A DNA stretch of 64,000 nucleotides, taken from Paraglaciecola arctica BSs20135 (GTDB lineage Bacteria; Pseudomonadota; Gammaproteobacteria; Enterobacterales; Alteromonadaceae). The first letter of the stretch is position 1; each line of letters begins with the position of its first letter. A program made the translations under genes and the position numbers. This document shows, piece by piece, positions 44,021 to 52,764 of this stretch. The notes under the pieces were generated by a model. The model did not search any database. It was not told the DNA's origin and saw nothing but the letters and a program-made list of their open reading frames with translations. The stretch lies in the NCBI RefSeq assembly GCF_000314995.1, contig NZ_BAEO01000062.1:124001-188000 (forward strand), read 5' to 3'.

Positions 44021-45193
44021 TTGTTGTTGTTTGAGCCTTACACTAAACAAAATTTCAGTTCACCAAGTGTCCATCAAAAATTTATGTTGATCCAAGATGT
44101 TATCCAACACTTACTGAATATACTTGAAGCCAAAGGGTTTAAACCCTTTGTGCATTTCGAGTTGGAGGGTGTGTGTGAATTACACGCTAAGCAACAAAGG
44201 CTCGATTATCAAAGTATCAATAAAAAATTAGCGCAACTCGGAATAGACGGTGAATTAAAGTCCGAATATTGGAAAAATCAATGGGAATTTGTATCCTTAT
44301 TTAATGGCCAGTCACCATTAAAAGAAGCACAAAACCTAGCCAAAGCGATGCAGCTGTTACCCCAAATCATGTGTCAGTATGGGGCATCTAAAGTCATGAT
44401 GGTACCTGTTGCTTGGGGAGCGGATAAAGGGAGGTATGTGTTTGGATCGGGTGCAATATTTTCATTGGATACTCGGTCTGTACATATTCCTAATGCGATC
44501 CAAATGAATGTCAGTGTTGAAAACCAGCACGGCGAAAATTTATTTGCGCAACAAGGATTAGGAGAGTGGATCCAGTATGAGTTGTTGAGCAATAGTTATG
44601 CTTGTTGCCTATTGTTTTTACCCGAGGAAGATGCCTTTAAACGTTTAACTTTACGTCAAGACTATGGATTGGACGCAGAGTTGAGTTCACCGGTTTTATT
44701 GTCTGGTGGCCATCAAGGCAGCATTGCTTTGTACAAAGAAAAAGGCAAACACAATCAGGTTATGGGTTTAGAACCATTATTTTTTGCTACTGATAATTCA
44801 GTATTGCATTACACAGGTGATTGGCGAAAAACTGCGCGAGTAGAGCATAGAATTGGCGCAACCAGTAAAAATTATGATCCTTATTTGAATATGCTGTTTA
44901 TTCTTATTAATGTGCTTGAAGGGATCGGCAAATGGCAAACTAACAAAACCTTACCAAATTTTGTGGATAAAGCATTACCCGTGTCGTTGTACGATCAACA
45001 GCACAACCAAAATGAGAGTCATCAAAGTGCGCAACAAAACTTAGGTGCACTATCTTTATTTAAAAACGATATGTGGTTGGTAAATAAAATAGATTATTAC
45101 TGTGAAGATATGCCCAATCTGAGTGGAATAAATTTGGGTGTGAAAATTAAGGAAATGGTTCTGAGTAAATATCAGAGATCGTTTATTACGTAA
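44021..45193 (+). CDS. Glutamine-synthetase-fold ligase of unknown substrate
   Basis: 390 residues, TTG start after GAGGAAA. Two parts recall the glutamine synthetase catalytic domain: NQWEFVSLFNGQSPLKEAQN near residue 87 (compare GQxE followed by the helix before MxKP) and RVEHRIGATSKNYDPYLNML near residue 285 (compare RxExRxPD-NPYL). VMMVPVAWG stands where MPKP is expected. A divergent ATP-dependent amide ligase is inferred. It lies between DUF2805 and ovoA on the same strand, so it may act on ovothiol, histidine or glutamyl compounds; nothing in the sequence proves this. Confidence 0.6.
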   Translation: MLLFEPYTKQNFSSPSVHQKFMLIQDVIQHLLNILEAKGFKPFVHFELEGVCELHAKQQRLDYQSINKKLAQLGIDGELKSEYWKNQWEFVSLFNGQSPLKEAQNLAKAMQLLPQIMCQYGASKVMMVPVAWGADKGRYVFGSGAIFSLDTRSVHIPNAIQMNVSVENQHGENLFAQQGLGEWIQYELLSNSYACCLLFLPEEDAFKRLTLRQDYGLDAELSSPVLLSGGHQGSIALYKEKGKHNQVMGLEPLFFATDNSVLHYTGDWRKTARVEHRIGATSKNYDPYLNMLFILINVLEGIGKWQTNKTLPNFVDKALPVSLYDQQHNQNESHQSAQQNLGALSLFKNDMWLVNKIDYYCEDMPNLSGINLGVKIKEMVLSKYQRSFIT

Positions 45194-45296
45194 TAACCGT
45201 AAAAGACTCTTTATAGACCCGTAAACACTAGTAAAAGTTGTATCAGTAATATTTTAGGCTGAGACAAGTAGTCAAAAGAAATTAGGAAAGCACGTT

Positions 45297-47411
45297 TTGC
45301 TAAAACAAAAATCACTCATATTAGACAAGCCACCGTTATTAATTGGCAATGATGTTGAACAAAAAAGAGTCGAGCTCAAAACCTATTTTGAGCAAACGTG
45401 GGAGCTTTACGAATCGCTCTTTTCGTTAATTAATCAAGACGAAGCTTTCTACTTGCGTCCAGAATCATTGCGTCATCCACTCATTTTTTATTATGGTCAC
45501 ACGGCTGTTTTTTATATTAATAAGTTACTGTTGGGCAAATTTATACAAAACCGAGTGAATAACCAAATCGAGTCTGTTTGTGCTGTGGGTGTGGATGAAA
45601 TGTCTTGGGATGACCTTTCAGCGGATAATTATCAATGGCCAAGTGTTGAGGCCGTATCTGAATATCGCGATCAAGTGAAAGCATGTATCTTGGATTTGAT
45701 TGACAAGATGCCGCTTAGCTTACCTATTACTCAAGATTCCTTGGCTTGGGTGATCCTTATGGGTTGTGAGCATGAGCGTATTCACATTGAAACATCGTCG
45801 GTTATCATGCGTATGCTTGATAGCGATTATTTAACCTCATCTAACTCATGGAAAAACTGCCCTGATATAGACAATGCACCTAACAATACTTTATTAAGCG
45901 TTGCGGGTCAGTCATTAGTCTTGGGTAAGCCAGATTCCAATCCGACTTATGGCTGGGATAATGAATATGGGCAATTACACCTTGAGGTGAGTGATTTTAC
46001 TGCCTCGCAATATCTAGTTTCTAACCAAGAGTTTATGCAATTTATTGATGCTGGTGGCTATCACACACCTAGCTATTGGACCGAAGAAGGACAAAGTTGG
46101 CTAGATTTTACTAAAGCACAGATGCCACGTTTTTGGCGACGTAAAAACGGTGCATACTGGCAACGAAATCTTACTGAAGAAATGCCCCTGCCGTTGAATT
46201 GGCCTGTCGAAGTTAATTACCTTGAAGCCAAGGCTTTTTGTAATTGGAAGGACAGCATTAGTGATGATTATGTTCGCTTGCCTACCGAAGCTGAATGGCA
46301 AGTACTCCGTGACCAACTCGACACAGACTTAGCCGATTGGAAAGAAGCCCCAGGTAACATTAATTTAGAACATTTTGCTTCGTCATGCCCAGTGAATAAA
46401 TTCAAACAAACTGAATTTTATGACGTGATTGGCAATGTATGGCAATGGACCGAAAGCCCCATAGATGGCTACGAGGGTTTTAAAGTACATCCGCTATATG
46501 ATGATTTTTCAACACCTACTTTTGATGGGCAGCATAATCTAATCAAGGGTGGGAGCTGGATATCCACAGGCAACGAAGCCACCCGTGATTCTCGCTATGC
46601 GTTTCGTCGCCATTTTCACCAACATGCTGGATTTCGTTATGTTTCGAGTAAACATCAGGAAGTACCTATTACTCCAGTCACAAAATGTGAGATGCAAACT
46701 GATATTAGCCGTTTATTACATCATCACTTTGCTGCGGCTAGTTACCAAACCGAGCATGATTTGCAGCAACTCCTTAACTTACTGCAACCCTATGTGACAT
46801 CTAGCAGTAAAGTACTCGATTTAGGTTGCGGGGCAGGGCGTTTGGCGTTTGAATTAGCTAAAACTGCCGGTCATGTTGATGGTATAGATTTTACTGCAAG
46901 ACATATTCAGCATTGTCTTAACTTAAAAGAGCAGGGGCAATTACGTTACGCTATGCCTACTCAGGGCGAAATTTTCGATTTTCATGAAGTGACACTAGAG
47001 GATTTGGGTTTTGCACAATCACCTGAAAACTTACATTATGCACAAGGTGACGGACATAACCTAAAACCGCAGTTTAATGATTACGACTTAGCAATTTGTC
47101 ATCGTGTTATCGAATACAGTTATCACCCAGAAGTGTTGTTACAACAACTTAGCCAAAGAGTAAAAGCGGGTGGGCTAGTGGTTTTAGGTAGCAGTTATAC
47201 GTGGAACCCATCTATTACCGATAATAAACATTGGATCGGCGGGTTTAAACGTAATGGTGAAAACCTTAGTAGTGAAGCTCATTTGTTTGAAATCATGTCT
47301 GAAGAATTTGACTTGTTACAAGAAACCCAAGTCACCAGCCAATTTGAATTGGATCAACGTACTAGCCAAACCGCTAACAACCATATTACTATCTGGCGCA
47401 AACGAAACTAA
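45297..47411 (+). CDS. ovoA: OvoA: 5-histidylcysteine sulfoxide synthase / 4-mercaptohistidine N-methyltransferase
   Basis: Bifunctional ovothiol enzyme, 704 residues, TTG start after GGAAAG. N-terminal DinB-like iron domain (His in YYGHTAVFY and the CEHERIHIE triad, about residues 60-170), formylglycine-enzyme-like domain (200-455: LPTEAEWQVLRDQ, GNVWQWTESP, GGSWISTG, FRRHFHQHAGFRY) and a C-terminal SAM methyltransferase (VLDLGCGAGRLAFELA, about 505-700). It couples cysteine to histidine C5 with O2 and later methylates 5-thiohistidine. The lyase OvoB is not recognisable nearby. Confidence 0.95.
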   Translation: MLKQKSLILDKPPLLIGNDVEQKRVELKTYFEQTWELYESLFSLINQDEAFYLRPESLRHPLIFYYGHTAVFYINKLLLGKFIQNRVNNQIESVCAVGVDEMSWDDLSADNYQWPSVEAVSEYRDQVKACILDLIDKMPLSLPITQDSLAWVILMGCEHERIHIETSSVIMRMLDSDYLTSSNSWKNCPDIDNAPNNTLLSVAGQSLVLGKPDSNPTYGWDNEYGQLHLEVSDFTASQYLVSNQEFMQFIDAGGYHTPSYWTEEGQSWLDFTKAQMPRFWRRKNGAYWQRNLTEEMPLPLNWPVEVNYLEAKAFCNWKDSISDDYVRLPTEAEWQVLRDQLDTDLADWKEAPGNINLEHFASSCPVNKFKQTEFYDVIGNVWQWTESPIDGYEGFKVHPLYDDFSTPTFDGQHNLIKGGSWISTGNEATRDSRYAFRRHFHQHAGFRYVSSKHQEVPITPVTKCEMQTDISRLLHHHFAAASYQTEHDLQQLLNLLQPYVTSSSKVLDLGCGAGRLAFELAKTAGHVDGIDFTARHIQHCLNLKEQGQLRYAMPTQGEIFDFHEVTLEDLGFAQSPENLHYAQGDGHNLKPQFNDYDLAICHRVIEYSYHPEVLLQQLSQRVKAGGLVVLGSSYTWNPSITDNKHWIGGFKRNGENLSSEAHLFEIMSEEFDLLQETQVTSQFELDQRTSQTANNHITIWRKRN

Positions 47412-47428
47412 ATCGCTGGATAGTTGTT

Positions 47429-48625
47429 TTGAGTAAAAAAATTGTTATTGCAGGTGCAGGTATTGGTGGTTTGTGTGCCGCGTTAGCATTGGTTAGACGT
47501 GGATTTGAAGTGGCTGTTTATGAACAAAGCCCACAACTTGGCGAAGTGGGCGCTGGCCTACAACTCAGCCCCAATGCAATGCATGTATTGCAAGCATTGG
47601 ATGTAGCTGACCAAGTTAAAGCTAAGGCGTTTCGCCCCAAATCTGCTGTGATGCGTCATTATCAAACGGGAAAAACTTATTTTACTGTGCCTTTGAGTGA
47701 CACTGCTACTCAAAAATATGCTGCTGATTATTTGCATATACATCGCGCCGATTTACATTCAATACTGCTAAATGCATGTGAAAAACAGAAAGTAAGTATT
47801 CACTTAGATCAAGCCGTTCAAGGTTACCAGCAGAATGCACAAGGCCTCACAATTCAACTTGAAAGTGGCACAAGCCTAGTCGCTGATTTGTTAATAGGTG
47901 CTGATGGTATAAAGTCACAAGTGCAAGCCTGTATGTTAGGGCAAACACCAGCTCAATTTACGGGGCAGGTTGCATGGCGCGGAGTGGTTGCAGCCAACAA
48001 ACTGCCCAAAGGGCTTATTAAACCCAATGCCAATTTATGGGTAGGGCCAGGTAAACATTTTGTTAGTTATTACTTACGTGGCGGCGATTTAGTAAATTTT
48101 GTCGCTGTGCAAGAACGCACTGATTGGCAAAAAGAATCTTGGAACGAGCCAGGTAATATCAACGAATTGCGAGATACCTTCGATGGCTGGCATCCTGAAG
48201 TTACTGAATTATTAGCCGCATCAGAGCAATGTTTTTTATGGGCTTTGTTTGACAGGCCACCTCTTAATCAATGGACAGATCAAAACGTCGCACTTTTGGG
48301 AGATGCTTGTCACCCCATGTTGCCATTTTTAGCCCAAGGTGCTGCTATGGCAATAGAGGATAGTTATGCTTTGGCGCATTATTTGGCGACTGAAAATGAC
48401 ACCTCAACCGCTCTAAAAGCCTATCAAGATCTACGTTTAAGTCGCACTAGTGAAATTCAATTAGGTGCGCGCAAAAACGCGAGTTTGTATCATATGAGTT
48501 CACCCATTGAGCAGGCTAAATTAACGGTGTTATCGGGATTATCCAGTATTGGGCTAAGCGATAGATTGGCCGCGAATAAACTGGATCCTATTTATGCTTA
48601 TAATATTGTTGAGCAGTTAAATTAA
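47429..48625 (+). CDS. FAD-dependent aromatic-ring-type monooxygenase
   Basis: 398 residues, TTG start 18 bp after ovoA. Rossmann motif GAGIGGLCAALALVRRG at the N-terminus, the central ADLLIGADGIKSQVQ (DG motif) and GDACHPMLPFLAQGAAMAIED, as in salicylate hydroxylase-like flavoproteins. Substrate unknown. Its position just after ovoA suggests co-expression with ovothiol synthesis, though such enzymes are widespread. Confidence 0.88.
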   Translation: MSKKIVIAGAGIGGLCAALALVRRGFEVAVYEQSPQLGEVGAGLQLSPNAMHVLQALDVADQVKAKAFRPKSAVMRHYQTGKTYFTVPLSDTATQKYAADYLHIHRADLHSILLNACEKQKVSIHLDQAVQGYQQNAQGLTIQLESGTSLVADLLIGADGIKSQVQACMLGQTPAQFTGQVAWRGVVAANKLPKGLIKPNANLWVGPGKHFVSYYLRGGDLVNFVAVQERTDWQKESWNEPGNINELRDTFDGWHPEVTELLAASEQCFLWALFDRPPLNQWTDQNVALLGDACHPMLPFLAQGAAMAIEDSYALAHYLATENDTSTALKAYQDLRLSRTSEIQLGARKNASLYHMSSPIEQAKLTVLSGLSSIGLSDRLAANKLDPIYAYNIVEQLN

Positions 48626-48644
48626 TAAATACAGAGTATAAGTG

Positions 48645-49052
48645 ATGGACATTCAAAACTCAGAGATACGCCAAGTATTTGATAACTGCCAACCTAAAAC
48701 CAAACAGGCTTTGTTAACCATTAGGCAATGGATTTTTGAGATTGCTAAAAGCACCGAGCAAATAGGTCAAATCGCAGAGTGCCTAAAATGGGGCGAACCT
48801 AGTTATGTTACTGCTTCACCTAAATCAGGCACCACATTAAGATTATCTCAGCTTAAATCTAATCCTGAGGAATTTGGTTTATTTGTGCATTGCCAAACAT
48901 CCTTAATCGAAGAGTTTCGGCAGGTGTATGCAGATTTCCAATACGATAAAAATCGCGGGGTGATTTTTGATAGTAGTAAACCGCTACAGACTGATGCAAT
49001 CAAACAGTTTATTTTTCTTGCCTTAACCTATCATTGCCGAAAAACTGAGTGA
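48645..49052 (+). CDS. DUF1801 domain protein
   Basis: 135 residues, start at ATG 48645 (a GTG directly before it is possible). IAECLKWGEPSYVTASPKSG and the sequence LFVHCQTSLIEEFRQ fit DUF1801 (YdhG-like fold, iron-chaperone-like). Function unknown. 19 bp after the monooxygenase gene, in the same operon. Confidence 0.75.
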   Translation: MDIQNSEIRQVFDNCQPKTKQALLTIRQWIFEIAKSTEQIGQIAECLKWGEPSYVTASPKSGTTLRLSQLKSNPEEFGLFVHCQTSLIEEFRQVYADFQYDKNRGVIFDSSKPLQTDAIKQFIFLALTYHCRKTE

Positions 49053-49111
49053 AACAGTCTTCATTTATCTGTTAGTCGATGATTGCTAACTATTCATTAA
49101 AGGAGAACATA

Positions 49112-49927
49112 GTGTTTAGGTTACTTTTAGTTTTTACCTTAGTATTGTTACCCGCATATGCTAATTCTGCCAAGGTCGTGACATTCAGTGTCTATAGTCA
49201 GGCAATGAAAAAAGATGTGCCTAATACTATTATTTTACCCAAAGGTTATAGCGCTGAAAGTGGCTCGTTACCTGTTTTATATGCATTGCATGGTGCCACC
49301 GACGATCATACATTTTGGCCAACCATAGTCCCAAAAATCCAAGAGCTCGCAGACCAGTATGGCATCATTGTTGTGTGTCCTGACGGCGCAAAAACCAGTT
49401 GGTATATCGACAGCCCTATTGATCCAAGTTTTCAATATGAAACTTACATCAGTCGCGAATTAGTTAATTATGTGGATAACACTTTTAATACCCAAACCGA
49501 TAAGTCTTCAAGGGCGATTATGGGATTGAGTATGGGAGGCTTTGGTGCGTTTTATTTAGCAATTCGTAACAATGAAGTATTTAGCGCAGCAATAAGTACC
49601 AGTGGCGCTTTTGATTTAAGGCCATTTCCAACTAATTGGGATATTGCAAAACGGATCGGTAAACAAACTGAATACCCTGCAAATTGGGAGAACTATTCAG
49701 TGGTCAACATGGCAGATTTACTTAAAGGAAAGACCTTAGCGTTATTTTTTGATATTGGTGTGGATGACTTTTTCTATAATGGCAACAAAGAATTTCATCA
49801 GAGCTTACAGTCTATGCAAATCCCCCATAGTTACCTTGAAATGCCTGGAGGGCATACTTTAGAGTATTGGCAGAACTCTATTAATTACCATTTTGTTTTT
49901 CTGGATGAGCATTTTAAAGCAAACTGA
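49112..49927 (+). CDS. Secreted alpha/beta-hydrolase esterase (esterase D type)
   Basis: 271 residues from GTG 49112, which follows AAAGGAGAA and opens a clean signal peptide (FRLLLVFTLVLLPAYANSA). Core: PVLYALHGATDDHTFW, nucleophile GLSMGGFGA, Asp in DIGVDDFF and His in PGGHTLEYW. Resembles the S-formylglutathione hydrolase / mycolyltransferase-like esterase family; the secreted location suggests ester or polysaccharide-acetyl cleavage (inference). Confidence 0.85.
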   Translation: MFRLLLVFTLVLLPAYANSAKVVTFSVYSQAMKKDVPNTIILPKGYSAESGSLPVLYALHGATDDHTFWPTIVPKIQELADQYGIIVVCPDGAKTSWYIDSPIDPSFQYETYISRELVNYVDNTFNTQTDKSSRAIMGLSMGGFGAFYLAIRNNEVFSAAISTSGAFDLRPFPTNWDIAKRIGKQTEYPANWENYSVVNMADLLKGKTLALFFDIGVDDFFYNGNKEFHQSLQSMQIPHSYLEMPGGHTLEYWQNSINYHFVFLDEHFKAN

Positions 49928-49953
49928 TTGGATTTTTAGAGGTTATTTACCAG

Positions 49954-50319
49954 TTAATTTTGATTCAAACCAAGCTCTTTTTGTTTGCTTTTAGTTAACC
50001 CTAAGGAAACCAATCGATAAGATTCAGATAGGTAATAAATTAACTCGTCATCTTTTTCTATGACACTATCAAATTGCTGTATCCATTTCATACCGCGATT
50101 CGCAAAGTAGGGTGCTGGCTTATATCCTTCAGATTCTGTTAAAAAACCAAAATTTAAATCCGAGGTTTTAAAAACAAAAGCTGGTTGCTCATTTTCTCCC
50201 CAGCCACCGATGGCAAACACTTTACCACCGACTTTCCAAACGTGAGAATTTCCCCACTGAACCACATAGGTCGTAGCAGGCAATGAACCACAAAACGTAT
50301 TAAATTCATCGTAATTCAT
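49954..50319 (-). CDS. MmcQ/YjbR family protein
   Basis: 121 residues with the YjbR-like fold signature: WGNSHVWKVGGKVFAIGGWG and YFANRGMKWIQ, ending in a helical SYRLVSLGLTKSKQKELGL. Probably a DNA-binding-like domain protein of unknown function. Single gene on the minus strand. Confidence 0.8.
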   Translation of the reverse strand: MNYDEFNTFCGSLPATTYVVQWGNSHVWKVGGKVFAIGGWGENEQPAFVFKTSDLNFGFLTESEGYKPAPYFANRGMKWIQQFDSVIEKDDELIYYLSESYRLVSLGLTKSKQKELGLNQN

Positions 50320-50427
50320 GCAGATCCCATAAGTGCCAATATATTGAATAACAATTTAAAGGTTTGGCCCATAAATATCCACTGCAGACAATAACCGCCA
50401 AAAAATCACTTTCCTTAATTTGTAGTA

Positions 50428-50850
50428 TTAGTCCTTACTTCCTGGTTTGTCTTTGTTTTGCATGATTTTTCCAAAGTATTGCTGCAGCTTGTCCTTTCCT
50501 GATTGGGTAAGCTTGCCATCTACCTGCTGTTCTTTGACCACAGTTTCAATCTTGGAAATCCAGAAATCAACATTACTATCCGCTGCTTCTTTATTGTTCT
50601 CAGGTTCACCGTTGGGTGAGTCAACCGCAAATAAATTTATCCAATGATCGCTTTTTTTCCCTAGTCGCATTAGCCGATTAAAATAACTCTGCTGTTGATC
50701 GTTAGCCATCACAACATCAAAGACTATTAATACCATTGAAACTGGACTCATCAAAATATCCCGCAGTGCGTCTAAACCCAACTTAAATTGAAAAACAATG
50801 CCTTGGCGAATAAGCGGCCAACGTGCAGGTTTATTGGAAATGTCTTGCAT
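50428..50850 (-). CDS. Conserved-looking protein of unknown function
   Basis: 140 residues. N-terminal half with an amphipathic or peripheral membrane helix (FKLGLDALRDILMSPVSMVLIVFDVVMA), C-terminal half polar (FWISKIETVVKEQQVDGKLTQSGKDKLQQYFG). No family recognised. The layout (GLDALRDILMSPVS) suggests a small membrane-associated protein. Single gene. Confidence 0.65.
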   Translation of the reverse strand: MQDISNKPARWPLIRQGIVFQFKLGLDALRDILMSPVSMVLIVFDVVMANDQQQSYFNRLMRLGKKSDHWINLFAVDSPNGEPENNKEAADSNVDFWISKIETVVKEQQVDGKLTQSGKDKLQQYFGKIMQNKDKPGSKD

Positions 50851-51043
50851 ATGCTCTATCCGAGTCCTGTGAGTAAAGGAAGAATAAGCGTTATATCTTA
50901 GCTATACAACAGAGCTAGATTAGTCATTTAGTGAGCGCCCAATCTGACTGACTTGATTGAGCATATTGCCAATATTCAATAATGAGTCCTTGAGTAACGG
51001 CAAAACTGAGAAAGCAGTCGGTAACATCCTCCCGTTTATCCCC

Positions 51044-51213
51044 CGTCATTCCTTCGGAGGAAGGAATCTCCAACAACATCTGTAGATTTCAATAAAGTAT
51101 CTTATTTCCAAAGTTGAAATTGATTGAAATACACTAATTTCATACTGTTTTTAAACGATTTAAATTGGCTGCACGGTAAATGTTAGTGGGTTCCCTCCTC
51201 CGAGGGAATGACG
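51044..51213. repeat. Inverted-repeat element with GTCATTCC arms
   Basis: Arm CGTCATTCCTTCGGAGGAAGG (51044-51064) is nearly the reverse complement of 51193-51213 (ends GGGAATGACG), giving a 170-bp MITE-like unit. The surrounding gene-free stretch 50851-51631 also holds the copy B repeat at 51484-51536 and no convincing gene. Confidence 0.7.
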
Positions 51214-51483
51214 TGTAATATCTTCAATATCTGCGCCGTCAGCGAGGTGTAAGATCTTAAAAATCCTCACCGTCTGTTTACTGCTAATTGGGATCGCTCA
51301 CTGAATGACTCGGCTATGACGGCTCATAGGCTCAAAGCTGCCGTTCAACCTGAGAAGTTATTTTGGTCCGCTTTGGGCGTGAAGCCGAAGTTATCATTAA
51401 AGGTATACAATGATCGATATTAGTACACTCGAGCGCTGTCAGTGCTAACTCTTTCCCCAATAACAACTCTCTTGTTCACATGC

Positions 51484-51536
51484 TTTTCCTCCGTGAGCTC
51501 TGTGCCCTCTGTGGTTCAAATTCTTTTTGCTTTTAA
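51484..51536. repeat. Dispersed element copy B
   Basis: Matches 16641-16694 except for one substitution and one missing base (TTTTCCTCCGTGAGCTCTGT and onward). Only the right half of copy A is present. Confidence 0.85.
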
Positions 51537-51631
51537 CTACCGGAAAGATGGGGATGGCACACAACCGACTATCATAGTTGACTCCGTCTGAAACCAGCGC
51601 AATTTGTTAACGCTTCACTGGTTAAGACAGT

Positions 51632-52072
51632 TTATGCTTTATTATTAGTAGAGGGGATATCATCATCAGACTCAATAATCATTTCAATCTCCTGCTGAAT
51701 TTCAATCACTTCTTCCTCCCGCAAATCTTTCATAAATGCACTGGGTAATACATTCACGCCTATTTTTTCTCCTAATTTGACAACAAAGGGCAAAGTGATG
51801 GGTGAAAAAGGTAAAACTGCAAGCACTCCTAATCCAAGTCCTCGAATGACATCAACAAATTGTCTATGAGCCTCTTGCATTTCCTGCTTACTCGCTTGGC
51901 CTTTAGTGAATCTTTTGTAGGTAATTAGCATAACCTTAGTCTCTCGGCTTTCTTGAGCCAGGCTTCGTTTTACCGACAACAAACCAAGTTTGAGGGGAAT
52001 AAGGGCATTGCGTTTTATCGCAGAATTTTGGCGTTTAATGGATTGGGTCACTCTTATAAAATAGCGCTTCAA
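51632..52072 (-). CDS. LETM1-like domain protein
   Basis: 146 residues. A basic N-terminus is followed by a conserved FVDVIRGLGLGVLAVLPFSP and VKLGEKIGVNVLPSAFM, the core of bacterial LETM1-like proteins, and an acidic tail (EEEVIEIQQEIEMIIESDDD). Related mitochondrial proteins affect cation exchange across membranes; the bacterial role is unknown. Single gene. Confidence 0.7.
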   Translation of the reverse strand: MKRYFIRVTQSIKRQNSAIKRNALIPLKLGLLSVKRSLAQESRETKVMLITYKRFTKGQASKQEMQEAHRQFVDVIRGLGLGVLAVLPFSPITLPFVVKLGEKIGVNVLPSAFMKDLREEEVIEIQQEIEMIIESDDDIPSTNNKA

Positions 52073-52764
52073 AACAAGTTACCTTTACGATTGAACTGTT
52101 TGATTAAGAGGGACTGCTGTGCCTGAGTTTTTAGCATCGTTATTTTTAATATAAATAAACTTAAAGTGAGTTGAAATAAAGTGAAAATCATTGGGATATT
52201 GATTTCTTATTGCTCTTCAAAAACTACAAGGTAACAAATTCCAAAAACTAATTTGAGTATAGCAAGGATAACCCCTATCCATGATCTATATAACAAAGCT
52301 AATTTGAGAGCATACTGACTTTATGCAGTCAGACAATCTGACTAACAGTTTCGCTCAGTGAAATTATTAAGGTACTCAATGTTTCTAATCAATTATTTAG
52401 AAACGAAAATTGTTAATGTTCTTTAGGTACAAAAATCAGAAGGTAAAAATGCATTATTAGCTATTAAATTTAGAAAAATAACAGCCTCTTTCTAAATTGT
52501 TATTTGCTTAGGGGTTGCTCAAAACGCTGTTCCAAAAACAACAGTGATGTACCTCTATAATTCACTGTTATAAAGAAGCCATGAAATAGTCGTTTTTTAT
52601 AAAAATATCAGTAATTTCAGGTTCTTGGAGCGATCTTGATAGCCATCACTGCGTCATTCAACTATTATATTTTGACTGATTTATTTGAAATCTAACCTTC
52701 ACTATATGTGTCATGAAGCGTCAGTAAAACACGTCAGATTTCACTCAATTTTAAGGAAACAAAT
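52073..52764. other. Gene-free stretch of 690 bp
   Basis: A+T-rich. It holds a perfect 8-bp inverted repeat AACAGTGA (52540-52547) / TCACTGTT (52562-52569) and scattered short palindromes. No frame with protein-like features was found on either strand. A minus-strand site near 52258-52273 has a good TTGCT -12 box but a poor -24 box. Confidence 0.5.

Noticed and set aside
52258-52273. Minus-strand sigma54-like site before the LETM1-like gene
   Set aside because: Good TTGCT but poor -24 box, and nearly 190 bp from the start codon.
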